Below are positions 53,573-61,533 of a DNA stretch of 64,000 nt, piece by piece. The translations under genes and the position numbers were made by a program. Numbering within the stretch: the stretch's first letter is position 1; every line of letters begins with the position of its first letter. The notes below the pieces were generated by a model. It searched no databases. It was not told the origin of the DNA and saw only the letters and a program-made list of their open reading frames with translations. Origin of the DNA: Limnobacter sp. (GTDB lineage Bacteria; Pseudomonadota; Gammaproteobacteria; Burkholderiales; Burkholderiaceae_B); assembly GCA_029866125.1 (NCBI GenBank), contig JARWZZ010000014.1, forward strand, positions 120,988-184,987, in the 5' to 3' direction.

Positions 53573-54553
53573 ATGAACAATGACGAATCGAGCGATATTG
53601 AATTGAATAATGCGCAAGTCAATCAAGAAATGAGCAAAGGTTTGCACCCACGCAACCTGCACAACAACGGGTATGACTTTCCTGCGCTGGTGGAAACCTT
53701 TCCCGCACTCAAAGACTTCGTCAAACCGAATAAATTTGGCGATCAATCTGTTGATTTTGCGGACCCAGCGGCAGTTAAAGCATTGAACTGCGCACTACTT
53801 TTACACCATTACGGAATTGCAGGTTGGAATGTACCCAAAGGTTATTTGTGCCCACCTATACCGGGGCGCGTGGATTACATTCACCATGTGGCCGATTTGC
53901 TTCAATCCGTTGGCATTGGCCGTGGTGACAAGGATGTGAGAATGCTGGACATTGGCACCGGGGCCAACGGCATTTATTCACTTTTGGCAGCAAAGGCATA
54001 CGGATGGCAATGTACAGCCAGTGACATAGACCCCGCCGCCTTGAACAACCTAGCCGCAATTGTGGATAAAAACCCTTCGCTGATGGATCAGGTCCAGCTT
54101 AGGCTTCAAACAGAACCCAGCCGCATATTTAACGGAATCATCAAGCCAAACGACCAGTTTGATGTCAGCGTTTGCAACCCGCCTTTCCATGCCTCACAAC
54201 ACGAGGCCATGAAAAGCAATCGAAGAAAAGTAAACTCGCTGGCGCACTCTAAAAACAAGAGTGAAACCCCAAAAACCAAAAGCATGAACAAACCTTCTCC
54301 TGCTTTGAATTTTGGGGGAGTCAGCAGTGAGCTTTGGTGTGAAGGCGGCGAGATTGCTTTCTTAAAAACCATGATCAATGAAAGCAAAACATTTGGTAAG
54401 CAATGCAGGTGGTTTACTACCTTGGTTTCCAAGGCTGACAACCTCAAACCTGTACAGTGGTTGCTTCACGATCTTCAAGCCAAAAAAGTGAAGGTCATTG
54501 ACATGCAACAGGGCAATAAATCCACACGAATTTTAGCCTGGACCTTTGCATAA
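53573..54553 (+). CDS. rlmF: 23S rRNA (adenine(1618)-N(6))-methyltransferase RlmF
   Basis: A 326-residue methyltransferase. HPRNLHNNGYDFPAL is the family-typical start, the SAM loop is RMLDIGTGANGIYSLLAAKAYG, the target-base motif is SVCNPPFHAS, and the C-terminus has CRWFTTLVSKADNLKPVQWLL. It methylates A1618 of 23S rRNA. Its ATG directly follows the TAA of the oxygenase (TAAATG), so it is coupled to it. Confidence 0.95.
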   Translation: MNNDESSDIELNNAQVNQEMSKGLHPRNLHNNGYDFPALVETFPALKDFVKPNKFGDQSVDFADPAAVKALNCALLLHHYGIAGWNVPKGYLCPPIPGRVDYIHHVADLLQSVGIGRGDKDVRMLDIGTGANGIYSLLAAKAYGWQCTASDIDPAALNNLAAIVDKNPSLMDQVQLRLQTEPSRIFNGIIKPNDQFDVSVCNPPFHASQHEAMKSNRRKVNSLAHSKNKSETPKTKSMNKPSPALNFGGVSSELWCEGGEIAFLKTMINESKTFGKQCRWFTTLVSKADNLKPVQWLLHDLQAKKVKVIDMQQGNKSTRILAWTFA

Positions 54554-54671
54554 AAATAGACCTATTGATGTCGGGGGATACATAAAGAGTGATTGACAGG
54601 CTGGGGCCATACACAAGTACTACTCCCAGTCAGTTTTCTCATACAGTGGCTGCCTTTATAGAGGATTCAAT

Positions 54672-56291
54672 ATGCTGCTGTCTGCCAATTACACCCAATC
54701 GCCCACTGATACATCGGTTAAATCCAAGATCGAGCCAAAGTTGTCAATCACTGCACTGGCCTGTGCAACATTGTTGTTGTCAGCGTGTGGCGGCGGTGGG
54801 GGCGGAAGCGCTGGGTCTGCATCGACGGTCAATGCCTCGGGCACAGCGGCAGTGGGCAGGGCGATTGGTAATTCAACAGTTAGCCTCAATTGTGCTCAAG
54901 GCAGTGGCACCACGCAAACCAATGCGGCGGGCAATTACTCCATCACCATCAGCGGCAGTGCACCTTGTGTGGTGTCGATTCAAACAAACGGAAACACTCT
55001 TCGGTCGATACTGCCAAGCTCTGGCCGCAGCAACATCACTCCACTGACCACTTTACTGACTGATTATCTGACTGCCCGCGCAGGCCAAGCGCCCAATACC
55101 CCTGAAGACCAGCTGATTGCCATACCCGTATTCCGCTCATTGGCTGGCAACAACAGCGCAATTGGCGACGGCATATTGGCAGTTCGCACCCTGGTGTTGA
55201 GCAACTACCAACTAGATGTAGGTACCAATTTTTTGAGTGAAACTATTGTTACACCTCAATCGGGAACACAAAACCAGCCCGACCGCACGCTGGATGTATT
55301 GGCCAGCCTGAACGCAATTGAAGCCAGCGGTTTGCCACGGGCACAAGACCGCCAAACAATTTCAAGTTTGGGCTCGAGGGCTGCTAATCCAAGCCCACAA
55401 TCCGACGGTGGAAGCGCGTTTGGAAACAGCACAGGTACAGGCACGGGCTCCCCTATTTCAACAGGTACGGGTACTGGTGTGGGCACAGGAGCGGGCACTG
55501 GCGTAGGTACGGGTACACCCATCATTATTGGCTTGCCCATTGGTATAAATACCGGGATTAATAGCGGCATAGATACCGGGATTAATAACGGCATAGATAC
55601 CGGAATAAACAATGGCACCAACAACGGTGGAGTGTCGTCTGCGCGTGAGTGTTTTAACCCCACACTGTATGAGATTGGATCTCGCCAAGAACTGAGCTAT
55701 AACTTGGATATCAGCGGTGTAAAAATCGTGAATGACTTCATCCATGAAGTCAAAGGCCGCACATTTTTTGAAGGCAAAAACCTGCTGGAGATCGAGACTC
55801 GCTCGGGGCAAGAAAAGTTTTCAGGCTTCTTTGAAGCTGACATTAGCAATGCGATTGTTACCAGCTTTGGAAGCTTGGGCACCTCCTTAAGCGGCGGTGA
55901 ATCCATCACCACTAAAACTGTAGAGACTGATCCGCAACAAAACAAAGACGCAACATTGCGAGCCGGTCAGTCTTACACGGAATTCAGTCGGGCTGAAACA
56001 GTATTGACTTTCAACGACCGACTCAACAAACCACAGGAAAAATTCACAATCGAGCAACAGCAGCAAGTAACCTACGTTGGTCGCGAAATGGTGACTGTAC
56101 CAGCAGGTACTTTCAATGCGTGTAAGTTTACTGAGCGGCAATTCAACAACAACGCAATCCCTGTGGATGTAATTCGCTGGATGTCGCCCCAAGGCATTCA
56201 ATTGAAGCTTGTCAATGTGGATGACAAAGGCAATCAATTCAACTCGATGACCCTCATACGCGGCAAAATCAACGGCATGGACATCAGGTAA
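54672..56291 (+). CDS. Lipoprotein with Gly/Thr and Asn/Asp-Ile repeats
   Basis: A 539-residue protein with a lipobox LLSACGGGGGG at about residue 39, after a longer than usual n-region, so it should be lipidated and sit in the outer membrane or periplasm. AGAGGA lies 6 nt before the ATG. A Ser/Asn-rich domain (about 45-245) is followed by Gly-Thr repeats (about 250-285) and tetrapeptide repeats (GINTGINSGIDTG and on, about 290-318), then a C-terminal domain of about 215 residues with many strands. I do not recognise the family. A terminator follows. Confidence 0.78.
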   Translation: MLLSANYTQSPTDTSVKSKIEPKLSITALACATLLLSACGGGGGGSAGSASTVNASGTAAVGRAIGNSTVSLNCAQGSGTTQTNAAGNYSITISGSAPCVVSIQTNGNTLRSILPSSGRSNITPLTTLLTDYLTARAGQAPNTPEDQLIAIPVFRSLAGNNSAIGDGILAVRTLVLSNYQLDVGTNFLSETIVTPQSGTQNQPDRTLDVLASLNAIEASGLPRAQDRQTISSLGSRAANPSPQSDGGSAFGNSTGTGTGSPISTGTGTGVGTGAGTGVGTGTPIIIGLPIGINTGINSGIDTGINNGIDTGINNGTNNGGVSSARECFNPTLYEIGSRQELSYNLDISGVKIVNDFIHEVKGRTFFEGKNLLEIETRSGQEKFSGFFEADISNAIVTSFGSLGTSLSGGESITTKTVETDPQQNKDATLRAGQSYTEFSRAETVLTFNDRLNKPQEKFTIEQQQQVTYVGREMVTVPAGTFNACKFTERQFNNNAIPVDVIRWMSPQGIQLKLVNVDDKGNQFNSMTLIRGKINGMDIR

Positions 56292-56313
56292 TCAAGTAGT
56301 CTTTATAGAAAAA

Positions 56314-56350
56314 CGAAGGCGCAACCCTATTGACTGTGATTGCGCCTTCG
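56314..56350 (+). terminator. Rho-independent terminator after the repeat lipoprotein
   Basis: An 11-bp perfect stem CGAAGGCGCAA (56314-56324) and complement (56340-56350) with a 15-base loop and then TCTTTTATTC. It lies 22 bases after the stop codon. Loop size is larger than usual but the stem is strong. Confidence 0.8.
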
Positions 56351-56402
56351 TCTTTTATTCTTTGATAGCAACGTTTGCACTAAATTGCATCTTATGTGCA
56401 GA

Positions 56403-56624
56403 TTAGCCGCGTTTGCCACCCACTACAAGCAGCAAGCCGCCAGCAACAATGGCTGCAATGCCAGCCCACACGGGGACGTTAACGTCTTTTTGCTCATCCA
56501 CTTTTAATTCAAGCGGGCCTATTTTGGCTGCCGTGGTTTCTTTGGTGTAGCTAAACCCGCCATAGACCAAGCCCAATGCACCTGCGATGATTAATACAAT
56601 TCCAATGAGCTTTGTTGCTTGCAT
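56403..56624 (-). CDS. Small two-helix membrane protein, DUF-type
   Basis: A 73-residue protein with hydrophobic segments at about 4-24 (KLIGIVLIIAGALGLVYGG) and 50-69 (VPVWAGIAAIVAGGLLLVVGG) and a charged loop with IGPLELKVDEQKDVNVP between. Both ends are glycine-rich. I recall similar small proteins in proteobacteria but cannot name a function. The frame and the clean helix pattern support it as a real gene. Confidence 0.8.
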   Translation of the reverse strand: MQATKLIGIVLIIAGALGLVYGGFSYTKETTAAKIGPLELKVDEQKDVNVPVWAGIAAIVAGGLLLVVGGKRG

Positions 56625-56678
56625 GGTTTTTCCTTGAATAGTTATTGGCCCACAAGGATGAACTGTTATGCAGAAAAG

Positions 56679-57614
56679 TCAACGGGGTTCATCAGATCGG
56701 GTCGGGCCTGAAGTACCCCCTGCCGCTCCCACCATCGCACCCATGGTTGCCCCCACAAACACGCACATTGCACCAAGGGCGGTACCCGGGTAAAGCACTT
56801 CGCCCAAAAACCCAACAGCCATTAACGTACCTACCACCGGGGTGGCAGACAGCAAGGTAACTGTTTTTACAGCCCCCAAGTACTCAATCGCGCGTGCGTA
56901 AGTAAACATGGCCACCACTGGCACCAGTAGACCTTGGTAGCTGGCTTGAAACACAATTTCGCCCCAACCAGCTTGAGCAAAATTGGAAGGTAAAAGCAAA
57001 AAGTACACAGGTAAATAAACAAGGGATGCAACGGCCACTGCAGCCAATGTGACGTCGAACGCACGCGCCTTCCAGTATTTCAGCAAAATAGTAAACAAAG
57101 CCCACACTGCGCTTGCAGTCAACAAAATGGCATCACCCACCAGCATGGTGAAATCAAAACCTGTGCGCCAAATGCTGGTAGCCAGCAACAAGGCCACACC
57201 GATGAACACCAAAACAAGACTCCATTGCCCCACCCTACCCGGCTTTTCTTTCCAAATGTAATAGCTCAGTGCCGCAGTAAGCAAGGGCAAAGCGCCGGAC
57301 AAAATAACCGCGCCGTGGCTTGCCGGTGCAAACCGCATGGCGGTGAATGCAACCAACGGGTAGGTTAAACCAGCCACCATCGAGAAGCTGAGAATTTGCC
57401 GCATGCTCAGTTGCCTGAGGCTTGCGTTTAAAAACCGAGGCACCCACCAGTAAGACAAAGCCAGCGAAGCCACGCCCAATCGCAGCGCCACCACATCAAA
57501 CAAAGTAAGCACGCCCGTACCCGCCATGCGGGACACAATCGGAAAACTGGCCCAAATTAAAAGCGTAATGGCTGCGCACAGGTAGCCAATTTCAGAGGTG
57601 CTTTGTTTTGTCAT
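56679..57614 (-). CDS. DMT-superfamily EamA transporter
   Basis: A 311-residue membrane protein with about ten hydrophobic segments arranged as two EamA repeats. The first includes YLCAAITLLIWASFPIVSRM and MRFAPASHGAVILSGALPLLTA (in parts), the second VGDAILLTASAVWALFTILLK and TLLSATPVVGTLMAVGFLGEVLYPGTALGA. The C-terminus is Gly/Thr/Ser-rich. Such proteins export small metabolites or amino acids; the substrate is not readable. It faces the methyltransferase gene. Confidence 0.9.
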   Translation of the reverse strand: MTKQSTSEIGYLCAAITLLIWASFPIVSRMAGTGVLTLFDVVALRLGVASLALSYWWVPRFLNASLRQLSMRQILSFSMVAGLTYPLVAFTAMRFAPASHGAVILSGALPLLTAALSYYIWKEKPGRVGQWSLVLVFIGVALLLATSIWRTGFDFTMLVGDAILLTASAVWALFTILLKYWKARAFDVTLAAVAVASLVYLPVYFLLLPSNFAQAGWGEIVFQASYQGLLVPVVAMFTYARAIEYLGAVKTVTLLSATPVVGTLMAVGFLGEVLYPGTALGAMCVFVGATMGAMVGAAGGTSGPTRSDEPR

Positions 57615-57699
57615 GGCGGGTGGATTTTAATTTGCTTTTAGTTGTAGCTTCAAGGAAGTGTACACTGGCGGCTGATCAAACCTTGCCACAGAAACTGAA

Positions 57700-58545
57700 G
57701 TGTCTAAAACCGAAAAGAACCCCGAAATTAAAGCTGGCCAGTCCATCGAGCTGCTGAAGGCCTTGCACATTTTGACGCGCGACGGCGCCATGAACCAGGA
57801 CAGCCGACGCAAACTCAAGCAGGTGTACCACCTCACCCAGTTTATTGAACCCCTAATTGCCGAGGTGCGTGGCAAACAGGACGGGCGCGTCAGCATTGTG
57901 GACCACGGGGCAGGCAAATCGTATTTGGGGTTTATTTTGTATGACCTGTACCTGAAAAGCCAACCCGAGGGGGCTTTGGTGGCAGGGGTAGAAACCCGGC
58001 AAGCGCTGGTTGACTCATCCACCGCTTTGGCGGTGAAGCTGGGTTTCGAAAAACACATGCGCTTTATCAACTTGCCGGTGGCGGACACGGTGGCCCATCC
58101 TGATCTGCCAGAAACCGTTGACTTGGTGACTGCCCTGCATGCTTGCAACACAGCGACAGATGATGCCATTTCATTCGGGTTGAAAAAACAGGCGCAATTT
58201 TTTGCCTTGGTGCCTTGCTGCCAAGCTGAAATTGCCAGTGAATTAAAGCGCACCAAGGCCAGCATGATGCACAAAACCCCGCTGGCTGAATTGTGGCGGC
58301 ACCCCATCCACACGCGAGAATTTGGCAGCCAGCTGACCAATGTTTTGCGTTGCCTGCAATTGGAAGCCCACGGCTACCAAGTGACGGTGACTGAACTGGT
58401 GGGCTGGGAACACTCGATGAAAAACGAACTGATTATTGCCAAGAAACACCAAAAATCCAACCCCAAAGCGGCGAGGCAGTTACAGGACTTGTTGGAAAGC
58501 ACGGGCCTTGAAATGATGAAGGAGCGATTTTTTACGCCAGCTTGA
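57700..58545 (+). CDS. Class I SAM-dependent methyltransferase (Methyltransf_32-like)
   Basis: A 281-residue protein with GTG start. The SAM loop is SIVDHGAGKSYLGFILYDLYL, the acidic residue follows in VAGVETRQALVDSS, then LVTALHACNTATDDAI and the Cys pair in ALVPCCQAEIA. The Lys-rich, HxxGxGK-type start and the PCC motif resemble the Methyltransf_32 (RRNAD1/METTL25-like) family, whose targets include ribosomal proteins or rRNA in other systems. No ribosome site is strong here. Substrate unknown. Confidence 0.82.
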   Translation: MSKTEKNPEIKAGQSIELLKALHILTRDGAMNQDSRRKLKQVYHLTQFIEPLIAEVRGKQDGRVSIVDHGAGKSYLGFILYDLYLKSQPEGALVAGVETRQALVDSSTALAVKLGFEKHMRFINLPVADTVAHPDLPETVDLVTALHACNTATDDAISFGLKKQAQFFALVPCCQAEIASELKRTKASMMHKTPLAELWRHPIHTREFGSQLTNVLRCLQLEAHGYQVTVTELVGWEHSMKNELIIAKKHQKSNPKAARQLQDLLESTGLEMMKERFFTPA

Positions 58546-58634
58546 TATTTTTTATTCATTTCCCCCTATCGGGCCCTCAAGTCTGGGTTAACCCTGCCGT
58601 TAATCACTATGGGAAATAGACAGGAGCGCCCGGG

Positions 58635-58994
58635 ATGCACCCTTCACACACACAACAAACACACACGCCTTTTGGAACTGATCCGCTGGATTCGATTTCC
58701 CACGAGATTAACAACCCTTTGGCATTTGTTGCCGCCAATTTGAATGCCCTCAATCACAATTTGAATGATTTGTTTGAATTGTTGGAATGCCACAGCAGCG
58801 AATTGCGTGAAGCCAAACCCAACTCCAAGTCAGCAGAACTGGCCAAAGAATATGATTTTAAAAATCTGAAAGGTGACACACTGGTGCTACTGGAAGAGTG
58901 CGTCACCGAAATCAACCGGGTTAAATTGCTGGTGCAAAAACTGAAGGTTAATCAGGATTTGGGCGTGTCCAAAGAACCTTTGGCTTTGGGATAA
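58635..58994 (+). CDS. Stand-alone histidine kinase dimerisation (HisKA) domain protein
   Basis: A 119-residue protein consisting of a HisKA-type domain only: the phosphoacceptor box SISHEINNPLAFVAANL (His about residue 28) and the second helix with LLEECVTEINRVKLLVQKL, the hinge of group 'NPLAFV' kinases. There is no ATPase domain, no receiver and no DNA-binding domain, and the downstream DNA encodes another gene on the minus strand, so this is not a simple frameshift. AGGAG lies 8 nt before the ATG. The 3' end overlaps the convergent propeller gene by 43 nt. It may be phosphorylated by, or compete with, another kinase. Confidence 0.78.
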   Translation: MHPSHTQQTHTPFGTDPLDSISHEINNPLAFVAANLNALNHNLNDLFELLECHSSELREAKPNSKSAELAKEYDFKNLKGDTLVLLEECVTEINRVKLLVQKLKVNQDLGVSKEPLALG

Positions 58995-60160
58995 ACCACC
59001 ACACCCCAGGGCAATTTGTCATCGGGCAAGGACTTAAGCTTCTCCCCAGTTTTTGCGTCCAACACCAAAATTTCGCTTGAGCGGCCACACGCCACAATCA
59101 GGTTTTTTTCATCCGGCGTGAAGCTGAAATGCCAGCAGCGTTTGCCGACCGGGTATTCTCGCTTGAGCTGTAAGGTTTTGGAATCAAACACCTGAATTTT
59201 TTCGCCCTTTGACAAAGCCACCAAAATTTCATCCCCAGCCTTGTTGTAGGTTACGCCATACGGTACGTCACCCGTATCTGCTTCACGCACAATGTTGTAC
59301 TGCTCATCCAGGATCAACAGTTTGTTGCCATACTCCAAAGTCACCGCAAACTCCTTGCCATCTGGCGCGCGCTTAATGCCTCGGGGCCGTATACCGCGTG
59401 ATTGGGTATCAATTTTCTTGACCAATTCTCCCGTTGCAATGTTGTGCACGGATACATTTTCATCCGCCTCGTTGGTGACCACCACGTGTGTACCGTCGCC
59501 ATTGAATTCGATGCCCTCGGTTTCCATCCCTGCAGTGAATTCGCTCAGCTTTACGCCTTTATTCAGGTCGATAATAGCCACTTGCGCCGGGGGCTCATCC
59601 TCATCGTCGTCTTTGCCTTTTTTGGCTTGGTCGGCCTGCTTGGCTTTCATGGCTTCAAATTCCGGGGTACCGGGCTTGGGTGGTGGACCGCCTTTGGCAG
59701 AGGGCTCATAGGCCACAAATGCACGATCACCCAACACTCGGACAAATTCTGGGTTTTTACCAACCGGTACGCGGGTGCGCACAGTGCCGGTGGCGGTGTC
59801 GACGATTGCAATATCGGATGTTTCTTTCACTGCCACGGCCAATGTTTTGCCGTCATCACTGAGGCCCAGCCCACGTGCGCCCTCGCCCACCTCAATTTGC
59901 CTAATCACACTGAAATCGGTTAACGAGTAAACGGTGATTCCACCATTTTGGCTGCTGATGTAAGCCACGGGTTTTGTCGCAGAGGAGTCATTGCCAGGGG
60001 CAAGTGCTGCTGAAGGCTGGTCAGCAACAGGCGCTTCCTTTTTAGAACAAGCATTTAAGCCCAATGCAATTAGCGCAGAAAGCACGCTGGCTGTGGTCAT
60101 GCGCCTGAACTTTGCAAATGGTTGCTGGTTTTTAATTTTGGTTTTTTTAATGTGTCTCAT
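58952..60160 (-). CDS. YncE-like beta-propeller lipoprotein
   Basis: A 402-residue protein with a signal peptide and lipobox (LIALGLNACSKK). It contains repeated propeller blades such as PVAYISSQNGGITVYSLTD, GARGLGLSDDGKTLAVAVKE, TEGIEFNGDGTHVVVTNEAD and VPYGVTYNKAGDEILVAL. An acidic/basic insertion of about 30 residues (KAKQADQAKKGKDDDEDE) interrupts a blade around residue 175-195. Related proteins are called PQQ-dependent-catabolism-associated propellers, but no PQQ enzyme is near. It likely works in the periplasm. Confidence 0.88.
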   Translation of the reverse strand: MRHIKKTKIKNQQPFAKFRRMTTASVLSALIALGLNACSKKEAPVADQPSAALAPGNDSSATKPVAYISSQNGGITVYSLTDFSVIRQIEVGEGARGLGLSDDGKTLAVAVKETSDIAIVDTATGTVRTRVPVGKNPEFVRVLGDRAFVAYEPSAKGGPPPKPGTPEFEAMKAKQADQAKKGKDDDEDEPPAQVAIIDLNKGVKLSEFTAGMETEGIEFNGDGTHVVVTNEADENVSVHNIATGELVKKIDTQSRGIRPRGIKRAPDGKEFAVTLEYGNKLLILDEQYNIVREADTGDVPYGVTYNKAGDEILVALSKGEKIQVFDSKTLQLKREYPVGKRCWHFSFTPDEKNLIVACGRSSEILVLDAKTGEKLKSLPDDKLPWGVVVYPKAKGSLDTPKS

Positions 60161-60423
60161 TTCAACCCTTTACGCTTTTTTGTTCAACGTGAGGAGAAGT
60201 ATGAGCGAAGATCAAGGCCGAAAAACATGCATGTGACGTAAAAATCCCAAAACCCCGTAGAACGGGAAAACTTCCCGGATATCAAGGGTTAACCGAACGA
60301 TCGTTTGAAAATTGGGTAAAGGTCTCCATTTTTCCCGATTGACGTGGCCCCCTTATTCGTGTCACCTTTTAATCAATTGTGAACGCATACACAAATAAAA
60401 AAATACTCTCTGGATAAACCACC

Positions 60424-61440
60424 GTGCCTCGAATAGCAAAAAAACCAAAACAAGTTTTTAAAACTCCGGAACGCGAAGGCGCGAAACTCGTCGAGCAGTA
60501 TTTCGACCAAGTGGGCGAAGCGTACCTGAAACATTGCCCTGCGCCAGAACCGGAAAAGCTTATCAACTGGCGGCCTAAGCTATTCAGTTTGAACCGCCTC
60601 AACCCTTGGTATGGTGGATTGATTGGCATACACCGCAAGCGGATGGGAGTGGGCAAGGACAAAATGGTTTGGCTGGAATCCGGAAGCCCCGGAGCACCCA
60701 CCATCCTTCTGATCCACGGCTTTGCTGCTGCCAAGGAACATTGGTTGCCTTTGGTGCCTTTCCTTGCCAGCCAGTTTAGGGTGTTGATTCCCGACCTTCC
60801 CGCATGGGGCGAAAGCGGCTTTAACCCTGACAAAGCTTACGGGCTGGAAGAGCAAACCGAACGCCTGCACCACTGGTTGCTAGAACTGGGCGTGAAAGGT
60901 GTACACCTAGTGGGCAATTCCATGGGGGGTGCAATATCCGGCTTGTATGCAGCACGCCACCCAGACATGGTGGGCACGCTGACCCTGATGGATGCATTGG
61001 GCCTACCTGGTGAAGATCACACTGAATTCGTGAAGGAAGTACTGCGGGGCAAAAATCGATTGGTGCCCCGGGATGCAGCCGGCGTTTTGAAATTAACTGA
61101 CTTGGTGTTCCACAACCGAGCACTGGCTGCTTCTGCCGCGTTTTTCTCGGCCACGGAACTGATTCACCGCCGCGATGTGAATGGCCATTTGTTCCGCGAA
61201 ATGGTAAGCCGCCGCCCGGACTACAACAAGCCCACTTATGAAGACATCAAAGCGCCAACCTTGGTCATGTGGGGCAGCGAAGACGAAGTGCTTCACCCCA
61301 GCAGCGCGTACACTTTTGAACGTCTAATTCCACGTGCGGAATTGTGCATGTTTGATGGCGTGGGTCATTTGCCCATGATTGAAAGCCCCCTGCAATGCGC
61401 CACGGCAATCAAGGACTTTATCCACAAGCACAAAGCCTAA
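60424..61440 (+). CDS. Alpha/beta hydrolase
   Basis: A 338-residue hydrolase starting with GTG. The oxyanion motif is ILLIHGFAAAKEHW, the nucleophile is in LVGNSMGGAISGLYAARHP, the acid in WGSEDEVLHPSSAY and the His in GVGHLPMIESP. About 80 N-terminal residues precede the core, a bit longer than usual. A lipase or esterase of the MhpC/lipase-like group is the best guess. The upstream 263 bases hold a palindrome AACGATCGTT (60296-60305) and an 11-codon micro-ORF. Confidence 0.88.
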   Translation: MPRIAKKPKQVFKTPEREGAKLVEQYFDQVGEAYLKHCPAPEPEKLINWRPKLFSLNRLNPWYGGLIGIHRKRMGVGKDKMVWLESGSPGAPTILLIHGFAAAKEHWLPLVPFLASQFRVLIPDLPAWGESGFNPDKAYGLEEQTERLHHWLLELGVKGVHLVGNSMGGAISGLYAARHPDMVGTLTLMDALGLPGEDHTEFVKEVLRGKNRLVPRDAAGVLKLTDLVFHNRALAASAAFFSATELIHRRDVNGHLFREMVSRRPDYNKPTYEDIKAPTLVMWGSEDEVLHPSSAYTFERLIPRAELCMFDGVGHLPMIESPLQCATAIKDFIHKHKA

Positions 61441-61533
61441 ATAGGTTGAATCAATTGAGTTGAATCCAATAAGTATTCTACCTGGGTAGTAATAGCCAAG
61501 ACTTCATATTACGACCCAAGGTAGGTACACACT

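Noticed and set aside
57627..58340. A 237-codon minus-strand frame over the methyltransferase gene
   Set aside because: The plus strand encodes a clear SAM loop and PCC motif; the minus frame is Ser-rich shadow.
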